Positions 1 to 7,032 of a DNA stretch of 14,785 nucleotides are shown here, one piece after another. Each line of letters begins with the position of its first letter. Position 1 is the stretch's first letter. The notes beneath the pieces were generated by a model. That model made no database searches, was not told where the DNA came from, and worked only from the letters and a program-made list of their open reading frames with translations. Origin of the DNA: Bacteriovoracaceae bacterium. GTDB taxonomy: Bacteria; Bdellovibrionota; Bacteriovoracia; Bacteriovoracales; Bacteriovoracaceae. A program made the position numbers and the translations under genes. The stretch is taken from the NCBI GenBank assembly GCA_018060635.1, contig JAGOVR010000026.1:1-14785 (forward strand). The letters are read 5' to 3'.

Positions 1-767
1 ATATTATTTTTTAAAATAAGCTCTTTGGCCAAAGATAAATAAGCCTCACTTCCTTTAGAATTGATATCGTAAAAAATTATAGATTTTCCATGGCTAGGAC
101 TTTCTGAAAGTTTTACATTACGAGGAATGACTGTTTGAAAAACCTGTTCTTTAAAGTGAGACCGCACTTCTTCTGCAACTTGTGTTGAAAGATTGTTACG
201 ACCATCAAACATAGTCAAAAGAATACCTTCCAAAGTAAGTGCAGGATTAATTGAAGATTTTATAAGTTTAACTGTAGAGAGAAGCTGGGTAAGCCCCTCT
301 AGAGCGAAGTATTCTGTTTGCAAGGGAACTAAAAAACTATCAGCGGCATTGAGAGCGTTCACTGTAAGAAGGCCCAAAGAAGGGGGACAATCTATAATGA
401 TATAATCATAATCGTCTTTGATTTCTGCAATGGCATTTTTAAGACGACTCTCTCTAGCTAAAGCTGTCACTAGTTCAATTTCAGCTCCCGTCAGATTATT
501 ATCAGCGGGACACACGTGTAAATACTCTAATGTCGTAGGATAGATGCAATCTTTAATATTTTTATCACCAATCACCACCTGATAAATGTTAGCCTCAGTA
601 TAATGACTGCGATCCAAACCAATCCCTGTACTCGCATTACCTTGTGGGTCTAGATCAATCAGGAGAACTTTTTTTTCGGCTACACCCAAACAGGTTGCTA
701 AATTAATAGCTGTCGTAGTTTTTCCTACGCCGCCTTTTTGATTAGTAATGGTAATAGTCTTGCCCAA
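1..767 (-). CDS. parA: Chromosome-partitioning ATPase ParA/Soj (3' end just outside window)
   Basis: ParA is a cytoplasmic Walker-type ATPase that binds DNA as an ATP dimer and, with ParB bound at parS, segregates the newly replicated origin. My translation shows a deviant Walker A motif KGGVGKTT at residues 11-18, IDLDPQGNAS about residue 40 (A' motif), IIIDCPPSLG (Walker B) and the typical C-terminus TVIPRNVKLSESPSHGK followed by YDINSKGSEAYLSLAKEL. About 255 codons are visible, the normal family length, so only the last residues and stop are cut off. I chose TTG at 767 as start: no in-frame ATG lies between it and an upstream stop, and AAGGA sits 7 nt before it. It follows rsmG by 33 nt and is probably cotranscribed with it. 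parB would be expected next, beyond the left edge. A plasmid-type ParA is unlikely given the neighbours. Confidence 0.95.
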   Translation of the reverse strand, partial: MGKTITITNQKGGVGKTTTAINLATCLGVAEKKVLLIDLDPQGNASTGIGLDRSHYTEANIYQVVIGDKNIKDCIYPTTLEYLHVCPADNNLTGAEIELVTALARESRLKNAIAEIKDDYDYIIIDCPPSLGLLTVNALNAADSFLVPLQTEYFALEGLTQLLSTVKLIKSSINPALTLEGILLTMFDGRNNLSTQVAEEVRSHFKEQVFQTVIPRNVKLSESPSHGKSIIFYDINSKGSEAYLSLAKELILKNN

Positions 768-800
768 GAATTTATCCTTAAGTGAATGCCTGTCACCTGT

Positions 801-1493
801 TTAGAGAAACTGGGAAAGTTTGACAAGTTTTTTTCCTGTTCCACGTGGAACATTAGCACATTTAAATCCGATCAATATTCTTTCTTTAATAGAAGGATCA
901 GGCTCAACACCTGTTTCAGGATCTATAAGATTTATTTGATCACGTTCTAAGAATTCCCAGTATTTTTTTATTTTAGATAAACCCTTAACTTCCTTTTCAT
1001 CAAACTGCGGGCCCTTATAAAAATACACCCACTGATCCTTATAACAATTCATAACATTAAGTATATCAACTACCATCCCTACGGCCTTAAAAGTCACCAC
1101 GCTGGGAATGTCCAAAAGCAAATCATCGTAGCGAGCATGAATCAGCTTCACATTTTTAAGCCCAAAAAATTCCCGTATTTTTTCTACTCCTTCCACCTTC
1201 TTCATACGGGCCTCAATCCCAATGAAATTAATCTCAGGACAAAGGTAGGCCAAAGGAATAAGAGGAAATCCTCCTCCGAAACCAATATCAATCAAAGTTC
1301 CTTTTTCCTGCAGTAAAGATTTGAATTTTTCACTCTGATAATAGGGGCAAACTGAATCCAAAATCTGCTTCACATAGAAGTCTTTTTCATCTTGAATAGC
1401 AGTCAGATTAAGACCTTCTAATTCTGTTTGTAGAAAATGTAGATATTTCTGAGAAAAATCTTGAAGCTTTGTCTTAATAAATCCTCCCCGCAA
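801..1493 (-). CDS. rsmG: 16S rRNA (guanine-N7) methyltransferase RsmG (GidB)
   Basis: RsmG methylates N7 of the guanine equivalent to E. coli G527 in 16S rRNA, using S-adenosylmethionine. The protein shows the Rossmann SAM-binding loop DIGFGGGFP at residues 69-77 (family usual: DxGSGxGFP), the NLT and QILDS motifs of the N-terminus, LKNVKLIHAR in the middle, and NVPRGT near the C-terminus, encoded by a parS site. The N-terminus is short for the family. No ATG start exists. The TTG at 1493 overlaps mnmG by 20 nt and has no clear ribosome binding site; a strong GGGGAGG at 1489-1483 lies after it and sits 4 nt upstream of an in-frame ATT at 1478, so the true start may be ATT (225 aa) or TTG (230 aa). 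It is translationally coupled to mnmG and followed by parA. Confidence 0.93.
   Translation of the reverse strand: MRGGFIKTKLQDFSQKYLHFLQTELEGLNLTAIQDEKDFYVKQILDSVCPYYQSEKFKSLLQEKGTLIDIGFGGGFPLIPLAYLCPEINFIGIEARMKKVEGVEKIREFFGLKNVKLIHARYDDLLLDIPSVVTFKAVGMVVDILNVMNCYKDQWVYFYKGPQFDEKEVKGLSKIKKYWEFLERDQINLIDPETGVEPDPSIKERILIGFKCANVPRGTGKKLVKLSQFL
837..852. promoter_or_regulatory. parS site, perfect palindrome, inside rsmG
   Basis: TGTTCCACGTGGAACA is a perfect 16-bp palindrome that matches the widely conserved bacterial parS consensus (B. subtilis form TGTTNCACGTGAAACA) apart from symmetric variation in the right arm. ParB binds such sites, spreads as a CTP-dependent clamp and works with ParA. 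It lies in the coding sequence of rsmG, where it encodes NVPRGT, about 70 bp upstream of the parA start, a location seen in many chromosomes. The match is direct; ParB binding here is inferred. Confidence 0.92.
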
Positions 1494-3321
1494 CTACCGC
1501 TAAAGTGGCAGGCCTTATCCCCTGCATACGTCTAAGTTGTCCAAAAGTTTTAGGCCTTATTTTCTCTATTCGTTGGCGACATTCAAAGGAAACATTGCTG
1601 GATTTTATAATTTCTTCCCAATCAATTTCAGTGCTATCCATTTTTCTTAAGCGGTTATTTTCCATATCCGATCTTTTAATATAGCCCTCATATTTGATAG
1701 CTGTTCCTGCGGCTTTAAGCACGTCAAGGTTAAAAGAAAAACCCAACCTCTCCAGCTCTTTTTGCAAGATCTGCGCAGGATCTAAGCTGATTCTTTGAAT
1801 GAGTTCTTTGAGAGACAAGCGCTCTTCCAAGGGACCATAATTTTGAGCTTGAAAATACTCTTTAGTCTCAGTATCTCCATAGAAAAAAACTTTGGATGAA
1901 AAACTTAATATCCAATCATATTGCTTTAAAAATTCTTGATAAAAGTGATCCAAAGACAAATCTAGTTGTAACTGTTTACGATAAGGGGCCATACGAATGA
2001 GAGTATTATCTTCACGCAAAAAAAGTCGGTCTTCCGAGCGCGCCGTAAACAAGCGGTAAGGTTCATCTCGTTCATCACTTACCAAATCTTCCACCATAAC
2101 CCCTATGTAGGATTCATGGCGATCCAGTATAAACTCTCCTCGGCCTAAAAGAGAAAAAGAGGCGTTAATACCTGCTATGAGTCCCTGCCCTGCCGCCTCT
2201 TCATAACCACTAGTTCCGTTGCACTGTCCAGCAAAATAAAGTCCAGAAATGTCTGTATATTCAAGTGTTTGGGAGAGTTTAGCGGTGTTAACCACATCAT
2301 ATTCCACCGCATAACCCGCAATCAAAATCTCTGCATTCTCTAACCCACTGATTTTATTAATGAATTCTTTCTGAATCGACTCTGGAAGGCTGGTAGAAAT
2401 GCCATTAGGATATATGCTTTCTTGGTTTAATCCCTCAGGTTCAATAAAAACATGGTGACTATGCCGATCAGGATAACGAAAAGCCTTATCTTCAATACTA
2501 GGACAATACCTCACCCCTACCGCTTTAATTTGGCCGTTAAACATGGGAGATTTTTCTTTATTATCACGAATGATTTGCATGACCTGTGCATTGGTATGAG
2601 TCATATAACAAGAAACTTGTTTACTATTTCTTGCATAAGGAGAGTTAAGAATATGAAAATTGCGCACAAAAGGATCTGAAGCCTGTTCTTCCATTTGACT
2701 AAAATCAATAGATGATTTTCTAAGTCTAGCAGGAGTTCCTGTTTTAAAACGCACTGGCAGAGATTCCACTTTATCAAATAAAGAAGAAATCCCATTGGAA
2801 GTTTCGCAATTGTGCCTTCCCGCTACAATTTGTTTTTCCCCCAAGTGGCATCTAGCTCCTAAAAAAGTTCCTGTAGTAACAATTACTTTTTGAGCTGAAT
2901 AGCTTTCTTCTTCAGTATGGAGAGTAAATATATCCCCTATTTTTTGTACTTTTTGAGCTTTGGCCCTAATAACCATAATATTGGGGTAACTTTTTACGAG
3001 TTCTTCTGCATATAAAGGATAAAGGTCTTTATCAATTTGTACCCGAGTAGATCTAACAGCGTGTCCTTTAGATTCATTAAGTGTTCGATATTGAATTCCA
3101 GCTTTATCTGCCAGAATCCCCATAACTCCACCTAAGGCATCAATTTCACGTACAACTTGACCCTTGCCTACTCCGCCAATAGCAGGATTACAAGGCGCTG
3201 AAGCAATGGGAACATTGGGGAGCGTTAAAAGTCCTACTTTTAAACCCAATTGTGCGGAAATACAAGCTGATTCCAAACCAGCATGACCACCACCCAAAAC
3301 AATAATATCAAACTTAATCAT
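1474..3321 (-). CDS. mnmG: tRNA uridine 5-carboxymethylaminomethyl modification enzyme MnmG (GidA)
   Basis: MnmG is the FAD- and NADH-dependent partner of MnmE; the complex installs the carboxymethylaminomethyl group (from glycine and methylene-THF) at C5 of wobble U34 in certain tRNAs. At 615 residues it is close to the usual 620-630. Visible landmarks are the FAD-binding GGGHAG at residues 10-15, the MnmG signature PCNPAIGGVGKGQ starting at residue 43, RTLNESKGHAVRSTRVQID, GTFLGARCHLG, RFKTGTPARL, and GQCNGTSGYEEAAGQG in the second FAD motif, with the C-terminal RMQGIRPATLAVVAGRIY that helps contact MnmE/tRNA. Start is ATG at 3321; no strong ribosome binding site precedes it. It leads an mnmG-rsmG-parA minus-strand operon. 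Its partner gene mnmE lies about 6.4 kb away in the same orientation, separated by the plus-strand cluster. Confidence 0.98.
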   Translation of the reverse strand: MIKFDIIVLGGGHAGLESACISAQLGLKVGLLTLPNVPIASAPCNPAIGGVGKGQVVREIDALGGVMGILADKAGIQYRTLNESKGHAVRSTRVQIDKDLYPLYAEELVKSYPNIMVIRAKAQKVQKIGDIFTLHTEEESYSAQKVIVTTGTFLGARCHLGEKQIVAGRHNCETSNGISSLFDKVESLPVRFKTGTPARLRKSSIDFSQMEEQASDPFVRNFHILNSPYARNSKQVSCYMTHTNAQVMQIIRDNKEKSPMFNGQIKAVGVRYCPSIEDKAFRYPDRHSHHVFIEPEGLNQESIYPNGISTSLPESIQKEFINKISGLENAEILIAGYAVEYDVVNTAKLSQTLEYTDISGLYFAGQCNGTSGYEEAAGQGLIAGINASFSLLGRGEFILDRHESYIGVMVEDLVSDERDEPYRLFTARSEDRLFLREDNTLIRMAPYRKQLQLDLSLDHFYQEFLKQYDWILSFSSKVFFYGDTETKEYFQAQNYGPLEERLSLKELIQRISLDPAQILQKELERLGFSFNLDVLKAAGTAIKYEGYIKRSDMENNRLRKMDSTEIDWEEIIKSSNVSFECRQRIEKIRPKTFGQLRRMQGIRPATLAVVAGRIY

Positions 3322-3350
3322 GTATTTTTTTCACTCTGCACAAATAAATC

Positions 3351-3379
3351 TTGAGAATGATTCTGATACATTATATTAA
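3351..3379 (+). promoter_or_regulatory. Candidate promoter of the secreted hexapeptide-repeat gene
   Basis: TTGAGA (3351-3356), a 17-nt spacer and TATTAA (3374-3379) form a plausible sigma70-type promoter pointing to the gene at 3413, giving a leader of roughly 25-30 nt. Its -10 region overlaps a minus-strand TATAAT that would serve mnmG. Predicted by eye only. Confidence 0.45.
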
Positions 3380-3398
3380 GTACTCTTGTCATTATTAA
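3370..3398 (-). promoter_or_regulatory. Candidate promoter of mnmG operon
   Basis: On the minus strand a perfect TATAAT (3375-3370) is preceded after 17 nt by TTAATA (3398-3393), a 4-of-6 match to the -35 consensus. Transcription would start about 3363 and give a leader of about 40 nt before the mnmG ATG. The -10 elements of the two divergent promoters occupy the same bases, so they should exclude each other. Confidence 0.4.
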
Positions 3399-3412
3399 AA
3401 AAGGATTTTCAT

Positions 3413-3856
3413 ATGAAAACTGTAAATTTTTTATTTCTTATTTTCATAGCTTTTTCAGCCCAAAGCTTATTTGCAGTATGTAAAGGATTCAATATTTCTT
3501 ACCATAACCACCCTAATGGCGGAGGATTTGTAGAAAGCACTGCTTTTGTAGCAGATTCAGCTTTTGTCGGCCCTAATGCTTATATCTGCGGTAATGCTAA
3601 AATTTTAGATAACGCTAAAATATATGGGAGTGTTCATGTTATGAATAACACTGTTGTTTCTGGAGATGCAAAAATTCATGGAAAAATTTCCGTCCTTGGA
3701 GGGGAAATTTGTGGAACAGCCCATCTTTATGGGAATTACTTTACTCCCACAGATGAAGAAGAAAAGTTAGTGATCTCTAAAGGACGTATTGGAAGCTTTC
3801 AAAAACTAGCAAGCTTTATGTTTCATCGAATGAAAGATCATAGTTGTTCCACGTAG
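3413..3856 (+). CDS. Secreted protein with hexapeptide-like (left-handed beta-helix) repeats, unknown function
   Basis: A 147-residue protein. ATG at 3413 is chosen over an upstream TTG because AAGGA lies 7 nt before it and the product then opens with a clean signal peptide: two polar residues, a hydrophobic stretch to about residue 16 and a cleavage site after LFA (residue 21), so export to the periplasm or beyond is likely. The mature part, residues about 40-115, repeats with a period near six (TAFVADSAFVGPNAYICGNAKILDNAKIYGSVHVMNNTV in register, broken here only by my reading), with a small residue followed by Val or Ile, as in LbH acyltransferase and GlmU-like folds. No catalytic acetyltransferase motif is evident and the protein is too short for a full enzyme, so a structural or binding role is possible. 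Two cysteines occur early (C23, C47) and one at C-terminal SCST. The stop codon lies inside a parS-like site. Confidence 0.65.
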   Translation: MKTVNFLFLIFIAFSAQSLFAVCKGFNISYHNHPNGGGFVESTAFVADSAFVGPNAYICGNAKILDNAKIYGSVHVMNNTVVSGDAKIHGKISVLGGEICGTAHLYGNYFTPTDEEEKLVISKGRIGSFQKLASFMFHRMKDHSCST

Positions 3857-3860
3857 AACA
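3845..3860. promoter_or_regulatory. Second parS-like site, one mismatch, across a stop codon
   Basis: TGTTCCACGTAGAACA differs from the perfect parS palindrome at 837-852 by one base (G to A at 3855), which falls in the central CACGTG core. The changed base creates the TAG stop codon (3854-3856) of the hexapeptide-repeat gene. A 15-of-16 match to a palindrome already present 3 kb away, near the origin, is unlikely by chance, but the core mismatch may weaken ParB binding. It could be a low-affinity or decaying parS. Confidence 0.6.
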
Positions 3861-3898
3861 TTATCCGATAAATTTAATCAAATAAATATTATTTTATC

Positions 3899-3963
3899 TG
3901 GTTCTATAGGACCGCCTCAAAGTGGTTCTATGGGACCAGTTTCATTTTGGTTCTATAGAACCA
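3899..3963 (+). repeat. Three tandem 16-bp palindromes upstream of livJ
   Basis: Three copies of TGGTTCTATAGAACCA lie at 3899-3914, 3923-3938 and 3948-3963, spaced 24 and 25 bp start to start. The third is a perfect palindrome. The left arm TGGTTCTA is identical in all three; the four deviations (3910, 3914, 3932, 3934) are all A to G in the right arm. Two readings are possible: triple operator for a dimeric regulator, or a row of small RNA hairpins (5-6 bp stem, UAUA or UAUG loop) because each deviation leaves a G-U pair in plus-strand RNA. The array fills most of the 193-nt gap between the hexapeptide-repeat gene and livJ. Confidence 0.85.
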
Positions 3964-3999
3964 CTAACTTCTCCTACTCAAAGCAAAGTTGTATTTTTG

Positions 4000-4005
4000 T
4001 ATAAA
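4000..4005 (+). promoter_or_regulatory. Weak candidate -10 element for the liv operon
   Basis: TATAAA, 45 nt upstream of the livJ ATG, is the best -10-like hexamer in this gap, but I see no -35 match at 16-18 nt upstream. If it is used, the palindromes would be centred at about -56, -81 and -106, positions suited to an activator. Low certainty. Confidence 0.3.
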
Positions 4006-4049
4006 AAATCCCAAAATGAAAAATACCTTTATTTTATCAAGGAAATTTC

Positions 4050-5168
4050 ATGAAAAAAATTTTAGTCATTATTTTAACTTTAAATCTATTAGCTTGTACT
4101 AAAAAGGGAAACGATACTATTAAAGTAGGGGAGGTAAATTCTCTCACTGGTAATGATGCTTCTTTTGGTGTTTCCACTCATCGTGGAATTGAAATGGCAG
4201 TGAATGAAATTAATTCTGCAGGAGGAATCGAAGGAAAAAAAATTGAACTGATTACACTCGATGATCAAGGTAAACCTGAAGAAGCCGCTATTGCTATTAC
4301 AAAACTTATCACTCAAGAAAAAGTTATTACAGTCCTTGGAGAAGTGGCTAGCTCTCGCAGTCTTGCTATGGCTCCCATTGCTCAACAATATAAAATTCCT
4401 ATGCTCTCTCCTAGTTCTACTAACCCTAAAGTAACGATGATTGGAGATTATATCTTTAGAGCTTCTTTTATTGATCCTTTCCAAGGAAAAGTCATGGCCC
4501 GCTTTGCTTTAGATTATTTAAAAATAAAAAAGGTAGCTGTGTTTAAAGATATTAAAAATGATTATAGCTTAGGTCTTTCTGAATTTTTTATAAAAACATT
4601 TGCAGAAAATGGGGGAGAGATTGTAGTAGAACAAAGTTATAGTTCTGGTGATATTGATTTTAAATCACAACTTACTGCCATTAAATCTAAAAACCCTCAA
4701 GCTATTTTTCTCCCAGGGTACTATACAGAAACAGCCCTGATTGCACGTCAAGCCAGAGAGCTGGGAATTAAAGTTCCTTTCTTAGGAGGAGATGGTTGGG
4801 ACTCACCAAAGCTAACAGAAATTGCTCGTGGGGCTTTAGATGGAAGTTATCACTCTAGTCATTATTCTGCTGAAAATCAAAATCCTAAAACCATAAGTTT
4901 TAATAAAAAATTTAATGAACTCTACGGTGTTGTTCCCGACGCTATGGCGGCAACAGGATACGATGCGGCTTATCTTTTAGCTCACGCTCTTAAAAAATCC
5001 AGTAATACTAATCCTGAAAAAATTCGAGATGCCTTGGCACAAACTAAAGATCTAGAGGGAATAACAGGAAAAATTACTTTGGATGAAAATAGAAACCCTA
5101 CAAAATCGGCGGTTATTCTAAAAGTTGAAAATAATGTTATCAAATATCATTCTACGATTGATCCCTAA
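4050..5168 (+). CDS. livJ: Branched-chain amino acid type ABC transporter, substrate-binding lipoprotein (LivJ-like)
   Basis: A 372-residue periplasmic binding protein of the Peripla_BP_6 (Leu/Ile/Val-binding) family that would deliver ligand to the LivHM permease. The N-terminus MKKILVIILTLNLLAC is a lipoprotein signal with lipobox LLAC and lipidated Cys16, so the protein is probably membrane-anchored rather than free. IKVGEVNSLTG, HRGIEMAVNEINSAGGI, LDDQGKPEEA and the PSSTNP ligand-loop region are typical, as is AATGYDAAYLLA near the C-terminus. AAGGA precedes the ATG by 6 nt. Its TAA overlaps the livH ATG by one base, so the two are coupled. Residues alone cannot tell whether the ligand is Leu/Ile/Val, another amino acid, an amide or urea; the family is broad. 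No ligand-specific call is made. Confidence 0.9.
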   Translation: MKKILVIILTLNLLACTKKGNDTIKVGEVNSLTGNDASFGVSTHRGIEMAVNEINSAGGIEGKKIELITLDDQGKPEEAAIAITKLITQEKVITVLGEVASSRSLAMAPIAQQYKIPMLSPSSTNPKVTMIGDYIFRASFIDPFQGKVMARFALDYLKIKKVAVFKDIKNDYSLGLSEFFIKTFAENGGEIVVEQSYSSGDIDFKSQLTAIKSKNPQAIFLPGYYTETALIARQARELGIKVPFLGGDGWDSPKLTEIARGALDGSYHSSHYSAENQNPKTISFNKKFNELYGVVPDAMAATGYDAAYLLAHALKKSSNTNPEKIRDALAQTKDLEGITGKITLDENRNPTKSAVILKVENNVIKYHSTIDP

Positions 5169-6070
5169 TGGCTGAAATTTTACAACATCTTATTAATGGT
5201 ATTTCTCTAGGAAGTATTTATGCACTCATTGCCTTGGGTTACACCATGGTTTTTGGTGTGTTAAAACTTATCAACTTTGCTCATGGTGATATCTATATGC
5301 TAGGAGCTTTCATTGGAATGTTCACGGCTAAAATTTTTTCTCTAGATCAAAATCCATCCATAACATCACTTTGTATTACCTTAGTTTCATCCATGATCAT
5401 TTGTGCTTTTCTGGGTTTTATCATAGAAAAAATTGCTTATCGACCACTGCGAAAAGCTCCTCGTATTAATTTGCTTATTACGGCAGTAGGGGTTTCTCTT
5501 TTTCTAGAGTTCACCAGCCAAGTTCTTTTTGGAGCTGATCCTAAATTTTTCCCGCAAGTTTATGTGCCTGCAAAGCAGTGGATTATAGGAGATCTCCATA
5601 TTAACCCTTTGCAAGTTATTATTTTAGCTGTCTCTCTTTTTCTCATGCTTGTTCTTAATTATGTGGTTTTTAAAACCAAAGTAGGGAAGGGGATGCGAGC
5701 AGTTCAATTTAGCCATGAACTGGCATCTCTCATGGGAATCCACACTGATAAAATGATTTCTTATACTTTTATGTTAGGTTCTAGTTTAGCAGGAGCAGGA
5801 GGCGTTCTCGTAGGACTGGCTTACCCCAAAGTAGAGCCACTCATGGGAGTTCTGCCAGGTCTTAAAGCTTTTTCAGCGGCAGTCCTTGGAGGAATTGGAA
5901 ATATTCATGGAGCTTTTATTGGTTCCCTTCTTATTGGGCTTTCTGAAGAATTTTTAGTCGCTTACGGTGCTCCTTCTTATCGTGATGCTTTAGCTTTTTT
6001 TATGCTCATTTTAGTTCTGCTTTTTAAACCCACAGGTCTTTTTGGTAAAAAAACTTCGGAGAAAGTGTAG
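5168..6070 (+). CDS. livH: Branched-chain amino acid type ABC transporter permease LivH
   Basis: A 300-residue inner-membrane permease that pairs with LivM to form the translocation channel. It has the usual LivH opening, LINGISLGSIYALIALGYTMVFGVLKLINFAHGDIYMLGAF, split here by hydrophobic helices, then several transmembrane segments, the cytoplasmic loop AYRPLR-type sequence (observed IAYRPLRKAPR) that contacts the ATPase, and the C-terminal AVLGGIGNIHGAFIGSLLIGLSEEF signature. Its ATG at 5168 shares a base with the livJ stop (TAATG), which implies translational coupling; the next gene starts 3 nt after its stop. Length and motif order are normal for the family. Confidence 0.93.
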   Translation: MAEILQHLINGISLGSIYALIALGYTMVFGVLKLINFAHGDIYMLGAFIGMFTAKIFSLDQNPSITSLCITLVSSMIICAFLGFIIEKIAYRPLRKAPRINLLITAVGVSLFLEFTSQVLFGADPKFFPQVYVPAKQWIIGDLHINPLQVIILAVSLFLMLVLNYVVFKTKVGKGMRAVQFSHELASLMGIHTDKMISYTFMLGSSLAGAGGVLVGLAYPKVEPLMGVLPGLKAFSAAVLGGIGNIHGAFIGSLLIGLSEEFLVAYGAPSYRDALAFFMLILVLLFKPTGLFGKKTSEKV

Positions 6071-6072
6071 CC

Positions 6073-7032
6073 ATGCAGAAGTTTTTTATTTCTTTTTGCC
6101 TCGTTTTATTGATGCATTATATTTTAGAACCTTTTGTTTCTCCTTACGTCCTTAGTATTTTAATTTATAGTGGAATTAATATTATTTTAGCTTTAAGTCT
6201 TAATCTTGTAACGGGATTTACAGGACAATTCTCCATTGGACACGCAGGCTTTATGGCCATAGGAAGTTACGCATCAGCACTCTTAAGTCTTTTTGTTCAA
6301 AAAAAATTTCCTTATCTTTTTTCTAGTTTTTATCTGGCCCCTACTTTTTTTACTATTTTAATTTTAGGGGGAATAGTTTCTGCTTTTTTTGGATATCTCG
6401 TAGGTCTTCCTTCTTTGAGACTGCGAGGAGATTATCTTGCTATAGTCACCTTGGGTTTTGGCGAAATTATTAGAGTACTTATTTTAAATATTGATAGTAT
6501 TGGGGGAGCTAGGGGACTGACAGGAATTCCTCACTTAACTCACTTAGGTTGGGTCAGTAGCTTTGTTCTTATCACTTGTTTTGTTTTATGGAGAGTTGTT
6601 CATTCTAGCCATGGACGAGCTTTTTTAAGTATTCGAGAAGATGAAATAGCCGCAGAAGCGATGGGTGTAAATACCACTCAAAATAAAGTTAAAGCTTTTG
6701 TGCTAGGAGCTTTTTTTGCGGGTATCGCAGGAGGACTTTTTGCTCACTACTTAAGTTTTTTAGCTCCTTCTATTTTTGATTTTAATCGTAGTTTTGAAAT
6801 TATCATTATGGTGGTGCTAGGAGGTTTAGGAAGTTTTTCAGGATCTATTTTTGCGGCTATTTTCCTTACTTCCTCACGAGAATTTCTACGCCCTTTACAA
6901 GATCTTACTCATATTGATTTCCGTATGATTCTGTACTCTCTCATGCTGATTATTCTGATGCTCACAAGACCTCACGGTCTCTTTGGTTCAAAAGAATTCT
7001 GGGAATTCTTAAAGAAAAAGAGGAAAGAATAA
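6073..7032 (+). CDS. livM: Branched-chain amino acid type ABC transporter permease LivM
   Basis: A 319-residue second permease of the importer. Diagnostic segments are LALSLNLVTGFTGQFSIGHAGFMAIGSY near residues 40-70, LRLRGDYLAIVTLGFGEIIR in the middle, the cytoplasmic loop SIREDEIAAEAMGVN that couples to the ATPases, and VVLGGLGSFSGSIFAA near the end. These motif stretches are quoted in family order and are all present intact. Strongly hydrophobic with about eight or more transmembrane helices. It starts 3 nt after livH and its TAA directly abuts the livG ATG (no gap), so all liv genes appear to be one transcript. Slightly shorter than E. coli LivM, which has an N-terminal extension. Confidence 0.93.
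   Translation: MQKFFISFCLVLLMHYILEPFVSPYVLSILIYSGINIILALSLNLVTGFTGQFSIGHAGFMAIGSYASALLSLFVQKKFPYLFSSFYLAPTFFTILILGGIVSAFFGYLVGLPSLRLRGDYLAIVTLGFGEIIRVLILNIDSIGGARGLTGIPHLTHLGWVSSFVLITCFVLWRVVHSSHGRAFLSIREDEIAAEAMGVNTTQNKVKAFVLGAFFAGIAGGLFAHYLSFLAPSIFDFNRSFEIIIMVVLGGLGSFSGSIFAAIFLTSSREFLRPLQDLTHIDFRMILYSLMLIILMLTRPHGLFGSKEFWEFLKKKRKE

Noticed and set aside
193..405. Plus-strand open frame of 70 codons
   Set aside because: It lies wholly inside parA in the opposite strand, has no ribosome binding site and no recognisable domain.
505..520. CACACGTGTAA as another parS site
   Set aside because: Shares only the CACGTG core; the flanking arms do not match parS.
2452..2795. Two short open frames, one on each strand, inside mnmG
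   Set aside because: Both are covered by the well-conserved mnmG frame and show composition expected of shadow frames.
3899..3963. CRISPR-like array
   Set aside because: Only three 16-bp palindromic units with 8-9 nt gaps; far too short for repeats and spacers, and no cas genes.
4089..4484. Minus-strand open frame of 131 codons opposite livJ
   Set aside because: Basic and serine-rich shadow of a clear binding-protein gene, without start signals.
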